Of a DNA stretch of 64,000 nt, positions 17,762 to 26,740 are shown one piece after another. The translations under genes and the position numbers were made by a program. Source of the DNA: Clostridia bacterium (GTDB lineage Bacteria > Bacillota > Clostridia > Peptostreptococcales > Anaerovoracaceae); contig CAAFTW010000008.1 in assembly GCA_900766045.1 (NCBI GenBank), positions 30,035 through 94,034 on the forward strand, given 5' to 3'. Each line of letters opens with the position of its first letter. Positions within the stretch are counted from its first letter, which is position 1. The notes beneath the pieces were generated by a model. That model was given only the letters and a program-made list of their open reading frames with translations. It searched no databases and was not told where the DNA came from.

Positions 17762-19609
17762 ATGAAGAAACTGGAAGACTATCATTTTCCTGAAGACCTG
17801 AAAACAATGAACAATCATGAAATGGAGCTGCTTTCGGCAGAGATCCGTGAATTTCTGATTGATCATGTGTCCAGGACCGGCGGGCATCTGGCGTCCAATC
17901 TGGGCGTTGTGGAGCTTACAGTCGCGCTTCACCGCGTGTTTGACAGTCCGAAGGATAAGATTATCTGGGACGTCGGCCACCAGTCTTATGTGCATAAGAT
18001 TCTGACCGGACGGGCAGATCAGTTCGATCATCTCAGAATGACCGGAGGGATGAGCGGATTTCCGAAAAAGTGTGAAAGTGTCCACGACGTTTATCAGACA
18101 GGACATTCCAGTACATCGATTTCCGCGGCGGCAGGAATGGCTGCTGCCAGAGATATCCGTCATGAGCATTATAATGTGATCGCCGTCATCGGAGACGGTT
18201 CGCTGACCGGCGGCATGGTCTATGAGGCGATGAATAATATTGGCATTTCCAAGTCGAAAGTGATTATTATCGTCAACGACAACGGAATGTCGATTTCGAA
18301 GAATATCGGCGGTATGTCCGAGCATCTGACCAAGCTGAGGACGAGCCGGAAATATCTGCAGACAAAAAGCAGCGTCAAGAAGAAAGTCCAGAGTATACCG
18401 CTGGTCGGTCAGGGAATTTATGAAGGCATGTCCGCAGCAAAAAACTGGATGAAGTACGCACTGATGTCCGGCGGAATTCTTTTTGAGGAACTCGGATTTA
18501 CCTATCTGGGACCGGTGGACGGGCATGATATTCCGGCCCTGAGGGGCGCGCTGACCAGAGCGAAACGCGTGAACGGGCCGGTAGTCCTTCATGTCATGAC
18601 AAGGAAGGGAAAAGGTTACCTTAACGCGGAAAAGGATCCGGGAAAGTTCCACGGAATCGGCCCCTTCGATCCGGAGACCGGCGCGGTCCTGAAACCGTCC
18701 GGATGCACCTGGTCCAAGGTATTTGGAAAGACGATGGATGAACTCGGTAAAGAAGACGAGCGGATCGTTGCGGTGACAGCGGCCATGGGAGATGCGACGG
18801 GACTTTCCGAATTTGCAGAGCATTATCCGAACCGCTTCTTTGATGTCGGAATTGCGGAGGCCCATGCCGTTACTTTCTGCGCCGGCCTTGCCACGAACGG
18901 ATTGAAACCGGTTGCCGCGATTTACTCCAGCTTTCTTCAGCGAGCTTACGACCAGATTATTGAAGATGTCTGTATCCAGAATCTGCCGGTAGTTCTGGCG
19001 ATTGACCGTGCCGGAATCGTTGGAGCAGACGGAGAGACCCATCACGGCGTGTTCGATCTGAGTTTTCTGTCCGGCATTCCGAATATGCATGTGTTTTCCC
19101 CGGCAGAAGGCAGTCAGCTTCCGGCCCTGCTCAGGTACGCTTTGTCCCTGAACACGCCTGCGGCGGTCCGCTATCCGAGGGGAGGATGCAGCTGTGACAA
19201 GGAAGCTGCAGAGTACCATGGTGGAAATCAGAGAATTTCTGAGGGCACAGATGTAGAAATCTGGGCAGTCGGATCGATGCTCAGTCACGCCCGGGAGGCG
19301 GCGGAAATCCTTGAAAAGCAGGGCTGTTCCGTCGGAATTGTGAGCGTGCTTCAGGTGAAGCCGATGGATCTGTCGCTGCTGAATCCGCATGTAAAACTTG
19401 CGGTAACCCTGGAGGACGGAATCGTTCTGGACGGCTTCGGAGCGATGTTCCAGGAGAAGGCGCCCTGCGGACTGCATGTGCTGAATCTGGGCTGGCCGGA
19501 TGAATTTGTCAGTCACGGTTCGCCTGACGATCTGTACAGGATGTACGGCCTCGATGGAGAAGGTATCGCGGAATCAGTGCGCGCTGCGCTGAAAAAACTG
19601 CAGAAATAA
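17762..19609 (+). CDS. dxs: 1-deoxy-D-xylulose-5-phosphate synthase
   Basis: Thiamine-diphosphate enzyme making DXP from pyruvate and glyceraldehyde 3-phosphate, the first step of the MEP isoprenoid pathway. The 615-residue protein has TGGHLASNLGVVELTVALH, WDVGHQSYVHKILTGR, the ThDP motif GDGSLTGGM...NDN, and the transketolase-type half (GIAEAHAVTFCAGLA). HHGVFDLSFL is also typical. ATG behind GGAGGAG. Cotranscribed with ispA and tlyA. Confidence 0.97.
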   Translation: MKKLEDYHFPEDLKTMNNHEMELLSAEIREFLIDHVSRTGGHLASNLGVVELTVALHRVFDSPKDKIIWDVGHQSYVHKILTGRADQFDHLRMTGGMSGFPKKCESVHDVYQTGHSSTSISAAAGMAAARDIRHEHYNVIAVIGDGSLTGGMVYEAMNNIGISKSKVIIIVNDNGMSISKNIGGMSEHLTKLRTSRKYLQTKSSVKKKVQSIPLVGQGIYEGMSAAKNWMKYALMSGGILFEELGFTYLGPVDGHDIPALRGALTRAKRVNGPVVLHVMTRKGKGYLNAEKDPGKFHGIGPFDPETGAVLKPSGCTWSKVFGKTMDELGKEDERIVAVTAAMGDATGLSEFAEHYPNRFFDVGIAEAHAVTFCAGLATNGLKPVAAIYSSFLQRAYDQIIEDVCIQNLPVVLAIDRAGIVGADGETHHGVFDLSFLSGIPNMHVFSPAEGSQLPALLRYALSLNTPAAVRYPRGGCSCDKEAAEYHGGNQRISEGTDVEIWAVGSMLSHAREAAEILEKQGCSVGIVSVLQVKPMDLSLLNPHVKLAVTLEDGIVLDGFGAMFQEKAPCGLHVLNLGWPDEFVSHGSPDDLYRMYGLDGEGIAESVRAALKKLQK

Positions 19610-19621
19610 CAGGAGTGAATA

Positions 19622-20464
19622 TTGGATAAGAAAAAGAAAAAAGAAAGATTAGATGTTCTCCTTGTTCAGAAGGGATATTTTCCGTCCAGGGAGAGGGCAC
19701 AGCGCTCCATTATGGCTGGAGTTGTATTCGTCGACGGCCAGCGGAGTGACAAGGCCGGAAATAAAATCGATCCGGACGCGGAGATTGAGATCCGGGAAGA
19801 TGTCTGTCCTTATGTCAGCCGCGGCGGTTTCAAGCTGGAGAAGTCGATGGAGCTGTTCCCGATCGACCTGCACGGAAAGATCTGTGCGGACATCGGCGCA
19901 TCTACCGGAGGTTTTACCGACTGCATGCTGCAGAACGGTGCGTCTAAGGTTTATGCCATGGATGTGGGCTATGGCCAACTGGCGTGGAAACTGAGGAGCG
20001 ATCCGCGCGTTGTGAATATGGAGAAGTGCAATGTGCGTTATCTGGACCCTGCTCTGGTGCCGGACCCCATTGATTTTATCAGCGTAGATGTGTCATTTAT
20101 CTCCCTGAAGCTGATTTTTCCGACGGCGGCAAAAATCATCCGCAAGGGAGGACAGATGGTGTGCCTGGTCAAGCCGCAGTTTGAGGCGGGGCGTGAACAG
20201 ATGCGGGGAACCGGTGGAATTGTCAGAGACCCGGAAATTCATAAAGAAGTTATCCGGAAGGCCGCAGCTTATGCTGTCGATAATGGGTTCACACCAAAAG
20301 GACTGACGTTTTCTCCGGTAAAAGGAACAAAAGGAAATATAGAATATCTATTGTATATTGAATACAATAACGAATCCGAAAATTTGGGTGACATTCCAGT
20401 AAATTCGCGTTATAATGAGACTACTGTTGAAAGCATTGTCAGACAATCTCATGAGGATTTGTAA
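19622..20464 (+). CDS. tlyA: TlyA-family rRNA 2'-O-methyltransferase
   Basis: The 280-residue protein joins an N-terminal S4 RNA-binding domain (RLDVLLVQKGYFPSRERAQRSI) to an FtsJ/RrmJ-type methyltransferase (ADIGASTGGFTDCML, AMDVGYGQLAW, SVDVSFISLK, LVKPQFEAGRE). Family members 2'-O-methylate 16S and/or 23S rRNA cytidines, and some homologues are called hemolysin A. The start is a TTG at 19622 behind AGGAG. The last 30 residues are not conserved. In Bacillus the counterpart yqxC is followed by ahrC and recN; here the operon ends instead. Confidence 0.92.
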   Translation: MDKKKKKERLDVLLVQKGYFPSRERAQRSIMAGVVFVDGQRSDKAGNKIDPDAEIEIREDVCPYVSRGGFKLEKSMELFPIDLHGKICADIGASTGGFTDCMLQNGASKVYAMDVGYGQLAWKLRSDPRVVNMEKCNVRYLDPALVPDPIDFISVDVSFISLKLIFPTAAKIIRKGGQMVCLVKPQFEAGREQMRGTGGIVRDPEIHKEVIRKAAAYAVDNGFTPKGLTFSPVKGTKGNIEYLLYIEYNNESENLGDIPVNSRYNETTVESIVRQSHEDL

Positions 20465-20592
20465 GTATTTTCAGTGAATGCCCGCAAGACTTTTCAATGA
20501 ACTTGTGAAATAAATGGCATAGTATTTTGTCTGTGCAGTCTTTTGTTTGTGAAAGAAGAAGTACGTATCAATGTAATGAAAGGAGATTCATT

Positions 20593-21792
20593 ATGGAACT
20601 GTCCAAGAGAGTGCAGGAGATGCAGTTCTCCCCAATCCGTAAGTTCAACCCGATCGCAATTGAGGCAGAGCAGAAGGGTAAGAAAGTTTACCACCTGAAC
20701 ATCGGCCAGCCGGATATCGAGACACCGCCGCAGTTCATGGAGGCGATCCGAGCATATGAGCCAAAGGTTATCGCATACGGCGAGTCCGGCGGACTTCCGG
20801 AGCTCCAGGATGCCATCATCAAGTATTACGGAAAGATCGGCGTAGAGCTGGAAAGAAAGAACATCATCGTTACAACAGGAGGATCCGAGGCACTGATGAT
20901 GTCCTTCCTGAACCTGCTGAACGAGGGCGACCAGGTTATGATGGCTGAGCCGTTCTACACCAACTACAACACATTCGCACTGGAAGCAGGCGGAAGCGTT
21001 GCACCGATTACAGCAAGCGCAGACGACGGATATCAGTATGCTAAGAGAGAGCTGCTGGAGAAGTCCCTGACACCGAACACAAAGGCAATTGCCTGCATCT
21101 CCCCGGGAAACCCGACAGGAAACGTTCTGACACTGGACGACATGAAGGTAATCTGCGAGTTCGCCAAGGATCATGATCTGTGGGTTATGGCCGACGAAGT
21201 TTACAGAGAGTTCGTATACGATGGCAGAAAGCTTGCGTCCTTTGGACAGCTTTCCGAGTACGCAGACAGAGTCATCCTGATCGACTCCGTATCCAAGAGA
21301 TTCTCCGCATGCGGAGCCAGAATCGGCTGCGTAATCTCCAAGAACGATGAGTTCATGAGCGGAATCATGAAGATGGCACAGGGCAGACTCTGCTCCTCCA
21401 CAATCGACCAGATCGGAGCAGCAGCACTGTACAGCGTTCCGGATTCCTATTATAAGGCAGTTAATGAAGAATACTGCGCTAGAAGAGACACCATCCACGC
21501 AGAACTCATGAAGATTCCTGGAGTAGTCTGCCAGAAGCCGGGCGGAGCATTCTACATGACCGTAAAACTGCCGGTAGAAGATGCAGAAGACTTCCTGATG
21601 TTCCTGCTGACCGAGTTTGACGATAACGGCGAGACCGTTATGTACGCACCGGCAAGCGGATTCTATGCCACAAAGGGAATCGGCAAGGACGAGATCAGAA
21701 TTGCCTACATCCTGAAGAAAGAAGACCTGAAGAGAGCCGCAGAACTCCTCGGCCTCGGACTCAAGGCTTATAAGGCAAAGGGTGGAAAATAG
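20593..21792 (+). CDS. Class I/II PLP-dependent aminotransferase
   Basis: Fold-type I aminotransferase of the aspartate/aromatic subgroup, 399 residues. The ATG at 20593 follows AAAGGAG. Features are LNIGQPDIETPP, GYSGG-like YGESGGLPELQDAI, TGGSEAL, SPGNPTGNVL, DEVYREFVYD, and the PLP-binding lysine K235 in SVSKRFSACGARIG. The substrate cannot be set from sequence; aspartate, aromatic or branched-chain amino acids are possible. It lies alone with its own terminator. Codon use is strikingly uniform, as in a highly expressed gene. Confidence 0.88.
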   Translation: MELSKRVQEMQFSPIRKFNPIAIEAEQKGKKVYHLNIGQPDIETPPQFMEAIRAYEPKVIAYGESGGLPELQDAIIKYYGKIGVELERKNIIVTTGGSEALMMSFLNLLNEGDQVMMAEPFYTNYNTFALEAGGSVAPITASADDGYQYAKRELLEKSLTPNTKAIACISPGNPTGNVLTLDDMKVICEFAKDHDLWVMADEVYREFVYDGRKLASFGQLSEYADRVILIDSVSKRFSACGARIGCVISKNDEFMSGIMKMAQGRLCSSTIDQIGAAALYSVPDSYYKAVNEEYCARRDTIHAELMKIPGVVCQKPGGAFYMTVKLPVEDAEDFLMFLLTEFDDNGETVMYAPASGFYATKGIGKDEIRIAYILKKEDLKRAAELLGLGLKAYKAKGGK

Positions 21793-21846
21793 GGAGACCT
21801 AGCCTTGCGATCAGCAAGCGGAACGTCGTATATACTGAAATACAGC

Positions 21847-21884
21847 AAAAAAAGAGGCGGATGCAGATGCATCCGTCTCTTTTC
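21847..21884 (+). terminator. Intrinsic terminator after the aminotransferase
   Basis: AAGAGGCGGATGC pairs with GCATCCGTCTCTT around a 4-base loop (one G-U), followed by TTT. Located 55 bases after the stop codon. Confidence 0.8.
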
Positions 21885-22127
21885 ATATGATGATTATGCA
21901 GCGTTCATGCCGGCTGGCCGAAGGCGAAATGCGATTGGGAGATTCCAGAGCTTCGTTTATAGATGGGTTTTCTTGAGGGGGCGGATGGTCGAAAGAAAGC
22001 TGAGAATGTGATGGAATTGTGATCGAATTGGTCGAAGTTCGTTTATTTTGCGATTTTAAGAGAAAGCATGAAATAGTAGTCAGTGCCACGAATTCTGCAG
22101 ACAGATAAGTCATTTTCGTGCTGTGGA

Positions 22128-22156
22128 TTGCGTATTCCATAGTATCATGCTATGTT
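22128..22156 (+). promoter_or_regulatory. Promoter upstream of the ornithine cyclodeaminase-like gene
   Basis: TTGCGT (22128-22133) and TATGTT (22151-22156), 17 bases apart. Transcription from here would start near 22163 and run straight into the terminator at 22196-22243. The bases between the previous terminator and this promoter (21885-22127) show no gene or recognisable RNA. Confidence 0.45.
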
Positions 22157-22195
22157 AAATCTGAAGTAAATAGATGATTGATGTCATCTGGTACC

Positions 22196-22243
22196 GGGAC
22201 TGCAGTTTCAGGCCGCGATATGCCTGGCTGCAGTTCCTTTTTT
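22196..22243 (+). terminator. Strong leader terminator or attenuator
   Basis: GGGACTGCAG...CAGGC pairs with GCCTG..CTGCAGTTCC, then TTTTTT at 22238-22243. It sits 190 bases before the gene at 22435 and only about 35 bases after the likely transcription start. Either it ends a small RNA or it conditionally stops the leader. A TATAAT sequence at about 22273-22278 could restart transcription beyond it. Confidence 0.75.
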
Positions 22244-22434
22244 CGTTCTGGAATCTGTCACGCTGTTTCCGTATAATAGTTTTTAAGGGCGGAGCAGGCA
22301 CGCAGTCAGAAGTTTTCGGGGGAACTGCTGCATGCTGCATTCACGGACCCGTATCAGCCGCAGAAAGGCGGCTCAGAAAAACAGATAATCCGAAGAAAAT
22401 ACCAGCTTTACAGATACAGATTGGAGGCCTTGCT

Positions 22435-23421
22435 ATGCTGCTTTTGTCAAAAAAAGATATAGAATCGGTTGTATCCATGCAGGAAATCATCGACGCGGAT
22501 CTTCAGGCGTTTAAGATGGTCAGTGAGAAGAGTGCGGATATTCCGCTGAGGACGCGGATTCCGGCACCGAAAGAAGAAGGAAATTTCCTTTTCATGCCTG
22601 CATATGCGGAGCAGATGGATGCGGCAGCGCTGAAGGTGGTGAATATTTTTCCACATAACCGCGAGAAGAACATGGATACGGCGCCTGCGCAGATCCTGTT
22701 TATCGATGGAAAAACCGGCTATATCACAGCAATGCTGGACGGGAACTATGTTACACAGGTCAGGACTGGAGCGGCGTCTGGCGCGGCCTTTCAGCTCCTC
22801 GCGCGGAAGGATGCTTCTGTCGGCGCGCTTTTCGGGACGGGAAGCCAGGCGGAGCAGCAGCTTTCTGCCATGCTGACGGCATGTGATCTTCAGGAAGTGC
22901 GGATTTTCAGCAGGAATCAGGAGCGTCGTGACGCATTTACAGAAAAGATGCGGGTAAAATTCGCGGATAAGAATGTCAGATTGGTCAGCGCGCGGTCTTC
23001 TGATGAAGCCATCGATGATGCGGACGTGGTGATCACCGTTACCTCATCACCGGTTCCGGTATTTGATGGTAGCAGGATCAAGCCGGGCTGCACCATCAGC
23101 TGTATCGGCACCTATGAGCCGGAGAAGCATGAACTGGATCCTGCTGTGCTTCTGAGAGCATCTAAGATTTACTGCGATTCCGTGGATGCTGTGCTGGCGG
23201 AGAGCGGAGATCTTCTGATTCCGCTGAATGATGGAACCATCAGCAGGAATGATGTAACCGGTGAGCTTGGGCAGCTGGCAGCAGGACAGCTTCCTGGACG
23301 TGAGAATGATGAGGAAATCATCGTATTCGAGTCCGTCGGAGTGGCGGTGCAGGACCTCTGTGCGGCAAAGGCTATCCTGGCAAGGGCAGAAAAATCCGGT
23401 GTCGGAACGCGCTGGGAATAA
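22435..23421 (+). CDS. Ornithine cyclodeaminase / mu-crystallin family protein
   Basis: A 328-residue NAD(P)-dependent enzyme of the ornithine cyclodeaminase/alanine dehydrogenase/mu-crystallin family. ATG at 22435 behind TTGGAGG. Features: FLFMPAYAEQMDAAALKVVNIFP in the N-terminal substrate region, RTGAASGAAFQLLARKD, a Rossmann loop FGTGSQAEQQ, VITVTSSPVPVF, and CIGTYEPEKHELDP. Members deaminate ornithine to proline, dehydrogenate alanine, or reduce imines; sequence alone does not choose. The alanine symporter downstream hints at amino-acid catabolism, but it has its own promoter. Confidence 0.85.
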   Translation: MLLLSKKDIESVVSMQEIIDADLQAFKMVSEKSADIPLRTRIPAPKEEGNFLFMPAYAEQMDAAALKVVNIFPHNREKNMDTAPAQILFIDGKTGYITAMLDGNYVTQVRTGAASGAAFQLLARKDASVGALFGTGSQAEQQLSAMLTACDLQEVRIFSRNQERRDAFTEKMRVKFADKNVRLVSARSSDEAIDDADVVITVTSSPVPVFDGSRIKPGCTISCIGTYEPEKHELDPAVLLRASKIYCDSVDAVLAESGDLLIPLNDGTISRNDVTGELGQLAAGQLPGRENDEEIIVFESVGVAVQDLCAAKAILARAEKSGVGTRWE

Positions 23422-23448
23422 AATAAGTGCATGAAATATAGAATTATA

Positions 23449-23537
23449 TGAAAATTAAACACAGCTTATAGAGAAATAACATTCATATATACAAGATGTA
23501 TGTGTGAATGTTATTTTATTGTGTTGAAAATTAAACA
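23449..23537. repeat. 20-bp hairpin flanked by 13-bp direct repeats; also acts as terminator
   Basis: A 20-bp stem (23474-23493 with 23497-23516, 3-base loop, two G-U pairs) followed by TTATTTTATT would terminate the preceding gene. The hairpin is bracketed by identical 13-base repeats TGAAAATTAAACA at 23449-23461 and 23525-23537. The repeat-hairpin-repeat layout resembles a small inserted element, but it could be chance in an AT-rich gap. Confidence 0.55.
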
Positions 23538-23653
23538 TACATGAAAATGCACAATATGTGAAAATATATTTTACAATGCCTGGCTGTGAATTGTAGTACA
23601 ACCATTCCTATCATAAAGTAAATTCATTTATATCTGAAAATTACTTCAATATC

Positions 23654-23682
23654 TTGAAAAATAAATTGGATTATTTTATAAT
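23654..23682 (+). promoter_or_regulatory. Promoter of the alanine symporter gene
   Basis: TTGAAA (23654-23659), 17-base spacer, TATAAT (23677-23682). It gives a leader of about 190 bases. The leader has a repeated ATAAGGTC and a small CCTTAT/ATAAGG hairpin, but no riboswitch that I recognise. Confidence 0.65.
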
Positions 23683-23877
23683 GATTTCATCGATTGTTTG
23701 TGGAATCACCATTAATTATACATAATACTGCACTAATTTATGTGCAATATAAGGTCCTCCGATATTTCTGCTGGTCATTATCTCCTTATTGATTATAAAA
23801 TAAGGTCAGTTGAGTACGGAAGATTTTGTTCAAGAAATGTATGGAAATATGCATTGTGTTTGGAAAGGAGTTTCATT

Positions 23878-25374
23878 ATGCACTCATTTGCTTCGTTAAT
23901 TTATTCGCTCTATGAACTTTTGTGGGGGCCGCCGATGCTGATCCTCCTGATCGGTACAGGAATCTTTATGACGATCAGAACCAGAGGCTTCCAATTCAGA
24001 AAATTCGGCCTTGCCATGAAGAATACCGTTGGAAAACTTTTCGACAAGACCGACGTAAAGGAAGGATCCCTCTCTCCGGTTCAGGCAATGACGACAGCCC
24101 TGGCTGGAACAGTTGGAACCGGAAACATTGCCGGAGTAACCGGAGCTATCGCTCTGGGCGGCCCGGGAGCCGTATTCTGGATGTGGGTGTCCGCAATGTT
24201 CGGCATGGTTACCAAGTTCTCCGAGGTTACGCTTTCTGTACGTTACCGTGAAAAGAATGAGCTGGGTGACTGGGTTGGCGGACCGATGTACTACATTAAG
24301 AACGGCCTGGGAAAGAACTGGAAGTGGCTCGGCGTGCTGTTCTCCCTGTTTGCGGCTATTGCGGCAATGGGTATCGGAAACATGACACAGATTAATACCA
24401 TTGTAACTTCTGTCGGTTCCATCTTCACACAGTTCAACCCGGCTACAACTACTGCACAGCTGAAAACCATCTATCTGGTTGTCGGCATCATCGTTGCGAT
24501 CCTGACTACACTGGTTCTGTTCGGCGGACTGAACAGAATCGGAGCAGTAACAGAGAAGCTGGTTCCGGGAATGGCTATGCTGTATGTTCTTTCCGCTCTG
24601 GTTGTCGTAGTATTCAATTATAAGAATATCGGACCGGTGTTTGCATCAATCTTCAAGTATGCGTTCAATCCGCAGGCAGTAGGCGGCGGACTGGCCGGAA
24701 CGGGAATCAAGATCACCATGCAGATGGGTATCGGCAGAGGAATCTTTTCCAATGAGGCAGGCCTCGGTTCTGCACCGATTGCGCACGCAGCTGCTGATAC
24801 TGATCATCCGGTAAGACAGGGAATGTTCGGTATCTTTGAGGTGTTTGCAGCATCCATGGTTATCTGCACATTTACTGCTCTTGCTGTTCTGACTTCCGGA
24901 GTTGCCGGCAAGTTCTATGGAAAGAGCGCAGGAACCAATATGGCAATTTCTGCCTTCAGCACCACATTCGGAGGCAAGCTTGCTGCAATCATTATTGCAC
25001 TGTGCATTACCATGTTTGCGCTGTCTACGATTTTGAGCTGGAGCCTTTACGGAACCAGATGCGCAGAGTTCCTCTTCGGAACAAAGATTATCAAGCCGTA
25101 TCAGATTGTATTCGTCGCTTTCGTTGTTATTGGAGCAGTAACCAAGATGGATCTGGTCTGGACGATCGCAGATGACCTGAATGCTATGATGGCGATCCCG
25201 AACCTGATTGCTGTTATTGCGCTGTCTCCTGAGATTATCCGTTTGATTAAGGACTTCCTCAGCGATGAACCGCAGTACACCTGTGAGAGACTGGAAGCAG
25301 AGGCAGAGAAGAGACGTCTTGCTGAATATCATGTGGAGAAGAAAGAGGCGGCAAAGAAGACAGGAACAAGGTAA
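23878..25374 (+). CDS. Sodium:alanine symporter (AGCS family)
   Basis: Integral membrane amino-acid:cation symporter importing alanine or glycine with Na+ or H+. 498 residues, about 10-11 membrane helices. The family signature is clear: SPVQAMTTALAGTVGTGNIAGVTGAIALGGPGAVFWMW, then KFSEVTLSVRYR and GRGIFSNEAGLGSAPIAHAAA. ATG at 23878 behind AAAGGAG; an earlier in-frame ATG at 23740 has no such site. The C-terminus is a charged cytoplasmic tail rich in Glu and Lys. It is monocistronic, with a terminator at 25459. Confidence 0.93.
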   Translation: MHSFASLIYSLYELLWGPPMLILLIGTGIFMTIRTRGFQFRKFGLAMKNTVGKLFDKTDVKEGSLSPVQAMTTALAGTVGTGNIAGVTGAIALGGPGAVFWMWVSAMFGMVTKFSEVTLSVRYREKNELGDWVGGPMYYIKNGLGKNWKWLGVLFSLFAAIAAMGIGNMTQINTIVTSVGSIFTQFNPATTTAQLKTIYLVVGIIVAILTTLVLFGGLNRIGAVTEKLVPGMAMLYVLSALVVVVFNYKNIGPVFASIFKYAFNPQAVGGGLAGTGIKITMQMGIGRGIFSNEAGLGSAPIAHAAADTDHPVRQGMFGIFEVFAASMVICTFTALAVLTSGVAGKFYGKSAGTNMAISAFSTTFGGKLAAIIIALCITMFALSTILSWSLYGTRCAEFLFGTKIIKPYQIVFVAFVVIGAVTKMDLVWTIADDLNAMMAIPNLIAVIALSPEIIRLIKDFLSDEPQYTCERLEAEAEKRRLAEYHVEKKEAAKKTGTR

Positions 25375-25458
25375 TCGTCAGTACGTGATTTCCTTGCGGA
25401 TGTGAATTTTGCAGAAGGGAATAACCTCTATCTGTATACAATTGAAAAGTAATGAACG

Positions 25459-25523
25459 ACAGGCAGGAATGCCCGGATCTCTGCAGCAGGCAGAGAGTAA
25501 CCGGACTCCTGCCTGTTTTTTTA
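25459..25523 (+). terminator. Intrinsic terminator after the alanine symporter
   Basis: ACAGGCAGGA (25459-25468) pairs with TCCTGCCTGT (25507-25516), then TTTTTTT. Inside it is a second stem, TCTCTGC/GCAGAGA. Confidence 0.85.
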
Positions 25524-25575
25524 CTATAATATGGGTCAATATCGTGGACCGGTGAAACAGAGGGCGTGAGTAAAT

Positions 25576-25726
25576 ATCAAATGTAAACAGAATCGCTGAT
25601 CAAATGTAAAATAAAGCTGGTTTTACAAACATCAAGCCGAAAAGCGTTGAAAACAAGCCATCATTTCTTATTTTACATGGGTTTTACAAAGACAAGATTT
25701 CTTACTTTACATAGATTTCGTAGACT
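25576..25726 (+). promoter_or_regulatory. PhoP-box-like repeat array and promoter of the pst operon
   Basis: TTTACA occurs at 25622, 25672, 25683 and 25706, and its complement TGTAAA at 25582 and 25605, inside an identical 12-base repeat ATCAAATGTAAA. Spacings of 11 and 23 bases match one and two helical turns, the pattern of Firmicute PhoP boxes (TTAACA-like direct repeats every 11 bases). A possible -10 TAGACT lies at 25721-25726. The phoP/phoR-type genes downstream make phosphate control very likely. Confidence 0.6.
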
Positions 25727-25734
25727 GTTAACTG

Positions 25735-25771
25735 TCGAAGGGAGAGAAAAGGAAAACAGAAAGCCCTTCGA
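25735..25771 (+). promoter_or_regulatory. Stem-loop in the pstS leader
   Basis: TCGAAGGG (25735-25742) and CCCTTCGA (25764-25771) form a perfect 8-bp stem around a purine-rich 21-base loop, between the putative promoter and pstS. Possibly an mRNA stabiliser. Confidence 0.4.
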
Positions 25772-25819
25772 GATGCACAGATTGATCATCATGCTTTTGC
25801 AATATGAGAAAGGAGAATA

Positions 25820-26740
25820 ATGATGTTATCAGGCGAAAAATTGAAATCACATGGAAAGTTAAAGGCAGCAGCAATCCTGGTACTGATTGTTGCAATCATG
25901 ATGGCCTTCACAGCATGCGGAAGCTCCTCTTCCTCTAAGAAGAGTTCATCAAGCTCCAGCAGCAAGATCTCAGCATCTGGTTCCTCTGCTCTGCAGCCAC
26001 TTGCAAAGCAGGCAGCAGATGACTACATGAAAGCTCATTCCGGTGTTTCCATCACAGTAAGCGGCGGCGGAAGCGGCACTGGTCTGAAGCAGGTATCTGA
26101 GGGATCCGTTGATATCGGAAACTCCGATGTATATGCTGACGAAAAGCTGGACAAGACAGCAGCTTCCAAGCTGAAGGATCACAAGGTTGCACTGGTTACT
26201 GTAGCACCGGTTGTTAACTCCAAGCTGGGTGTCAAGAACCTCACAACGGATCAGCTGATCGGAATCTTCACAGGAAAGATCACAAACTGGAAAGAAGTTG
26301 GTGGACCGAACCTGAAGATCATGCTTGTAACTCGTCCGGATTCCTCCGGTACAAGAGCTCTGTTCAAGCAGTATGCAATGAACGGCAAGGATGAGGCTTC
26401 CAAGTCTGCACTTGAGACGGATGACTCTGGTACACTGATGGAAACGGTTGAAAAGAATAAGGGTGCGATCGGATATGTTGCACTGTCATACCTCACAGAT
26501 ACAAAGAAGGCTTCTGCAGTCAGCATCGACGGCGTTGCTCCGACTCTGGAGAACACATACAACGGAAAGTACAATGTATGGGGTTATGAGCACATGTACA
26601 CAAAGGGCGACGGATCCAAGACAGCACAGAGCTTCATCAAGTATCTGAGCGGCAAGAGCTACGTAAAGAATGTAGAGAAGATGGGATACGGAGCAATCTC
26701 CAAGCTGACCGACAAGGCGGCAAAAAATCATGACAAGTAA
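25820..26740 (+). CDS. pstS: Phosphate ABC transporter substrate-binding lipoprotein
   Basis: Extracellular phosphate-binding lipoprotein of the Pst uptake system. Signal peptide at about residues 12-32 with lipobox FTAC (Cys33). A Ser/Lys-rich flexible linker comes next, then the binding domain: ISASGSSALQPLAKQAADDYM, SGGGSGTGLKQV, VVNSKLGVKNLT, and RPDSSGTRALFKQY. Two ATGs are adjacent in frame (25820, 25823); AAAGGAG fits the second slightly better. It is first in the pst operon and overlaps pstC by 11 bases. Confidence 0.95.
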   Translation: MMLSGEKLKSHGKLKAAAILVLIVAIMMAFTACGSSSSSKKSSSSSSSKISASGSSALQPLAKQAADDYMKAHSGVSITVSGGGSGTGLKQVSEGSVDIGNSDVYADEKLDKTAASKLKDHKVALVTVAPVVNSKLGVKNLTTDQLIGIFTGKITNWKEVGGPNLKIMLVTRPDSSGTRALFKQYAMNGKDEASKSALETDDSGTLMETVEKNKGAIGYVALSYLTDTKKASAVSIDGVAPTLENTYNGKYNVWGYEHMYTKGDGSKTAQSFIKYLSGKSYVKNVEKMGYGAISKLTDKAAKNHDK

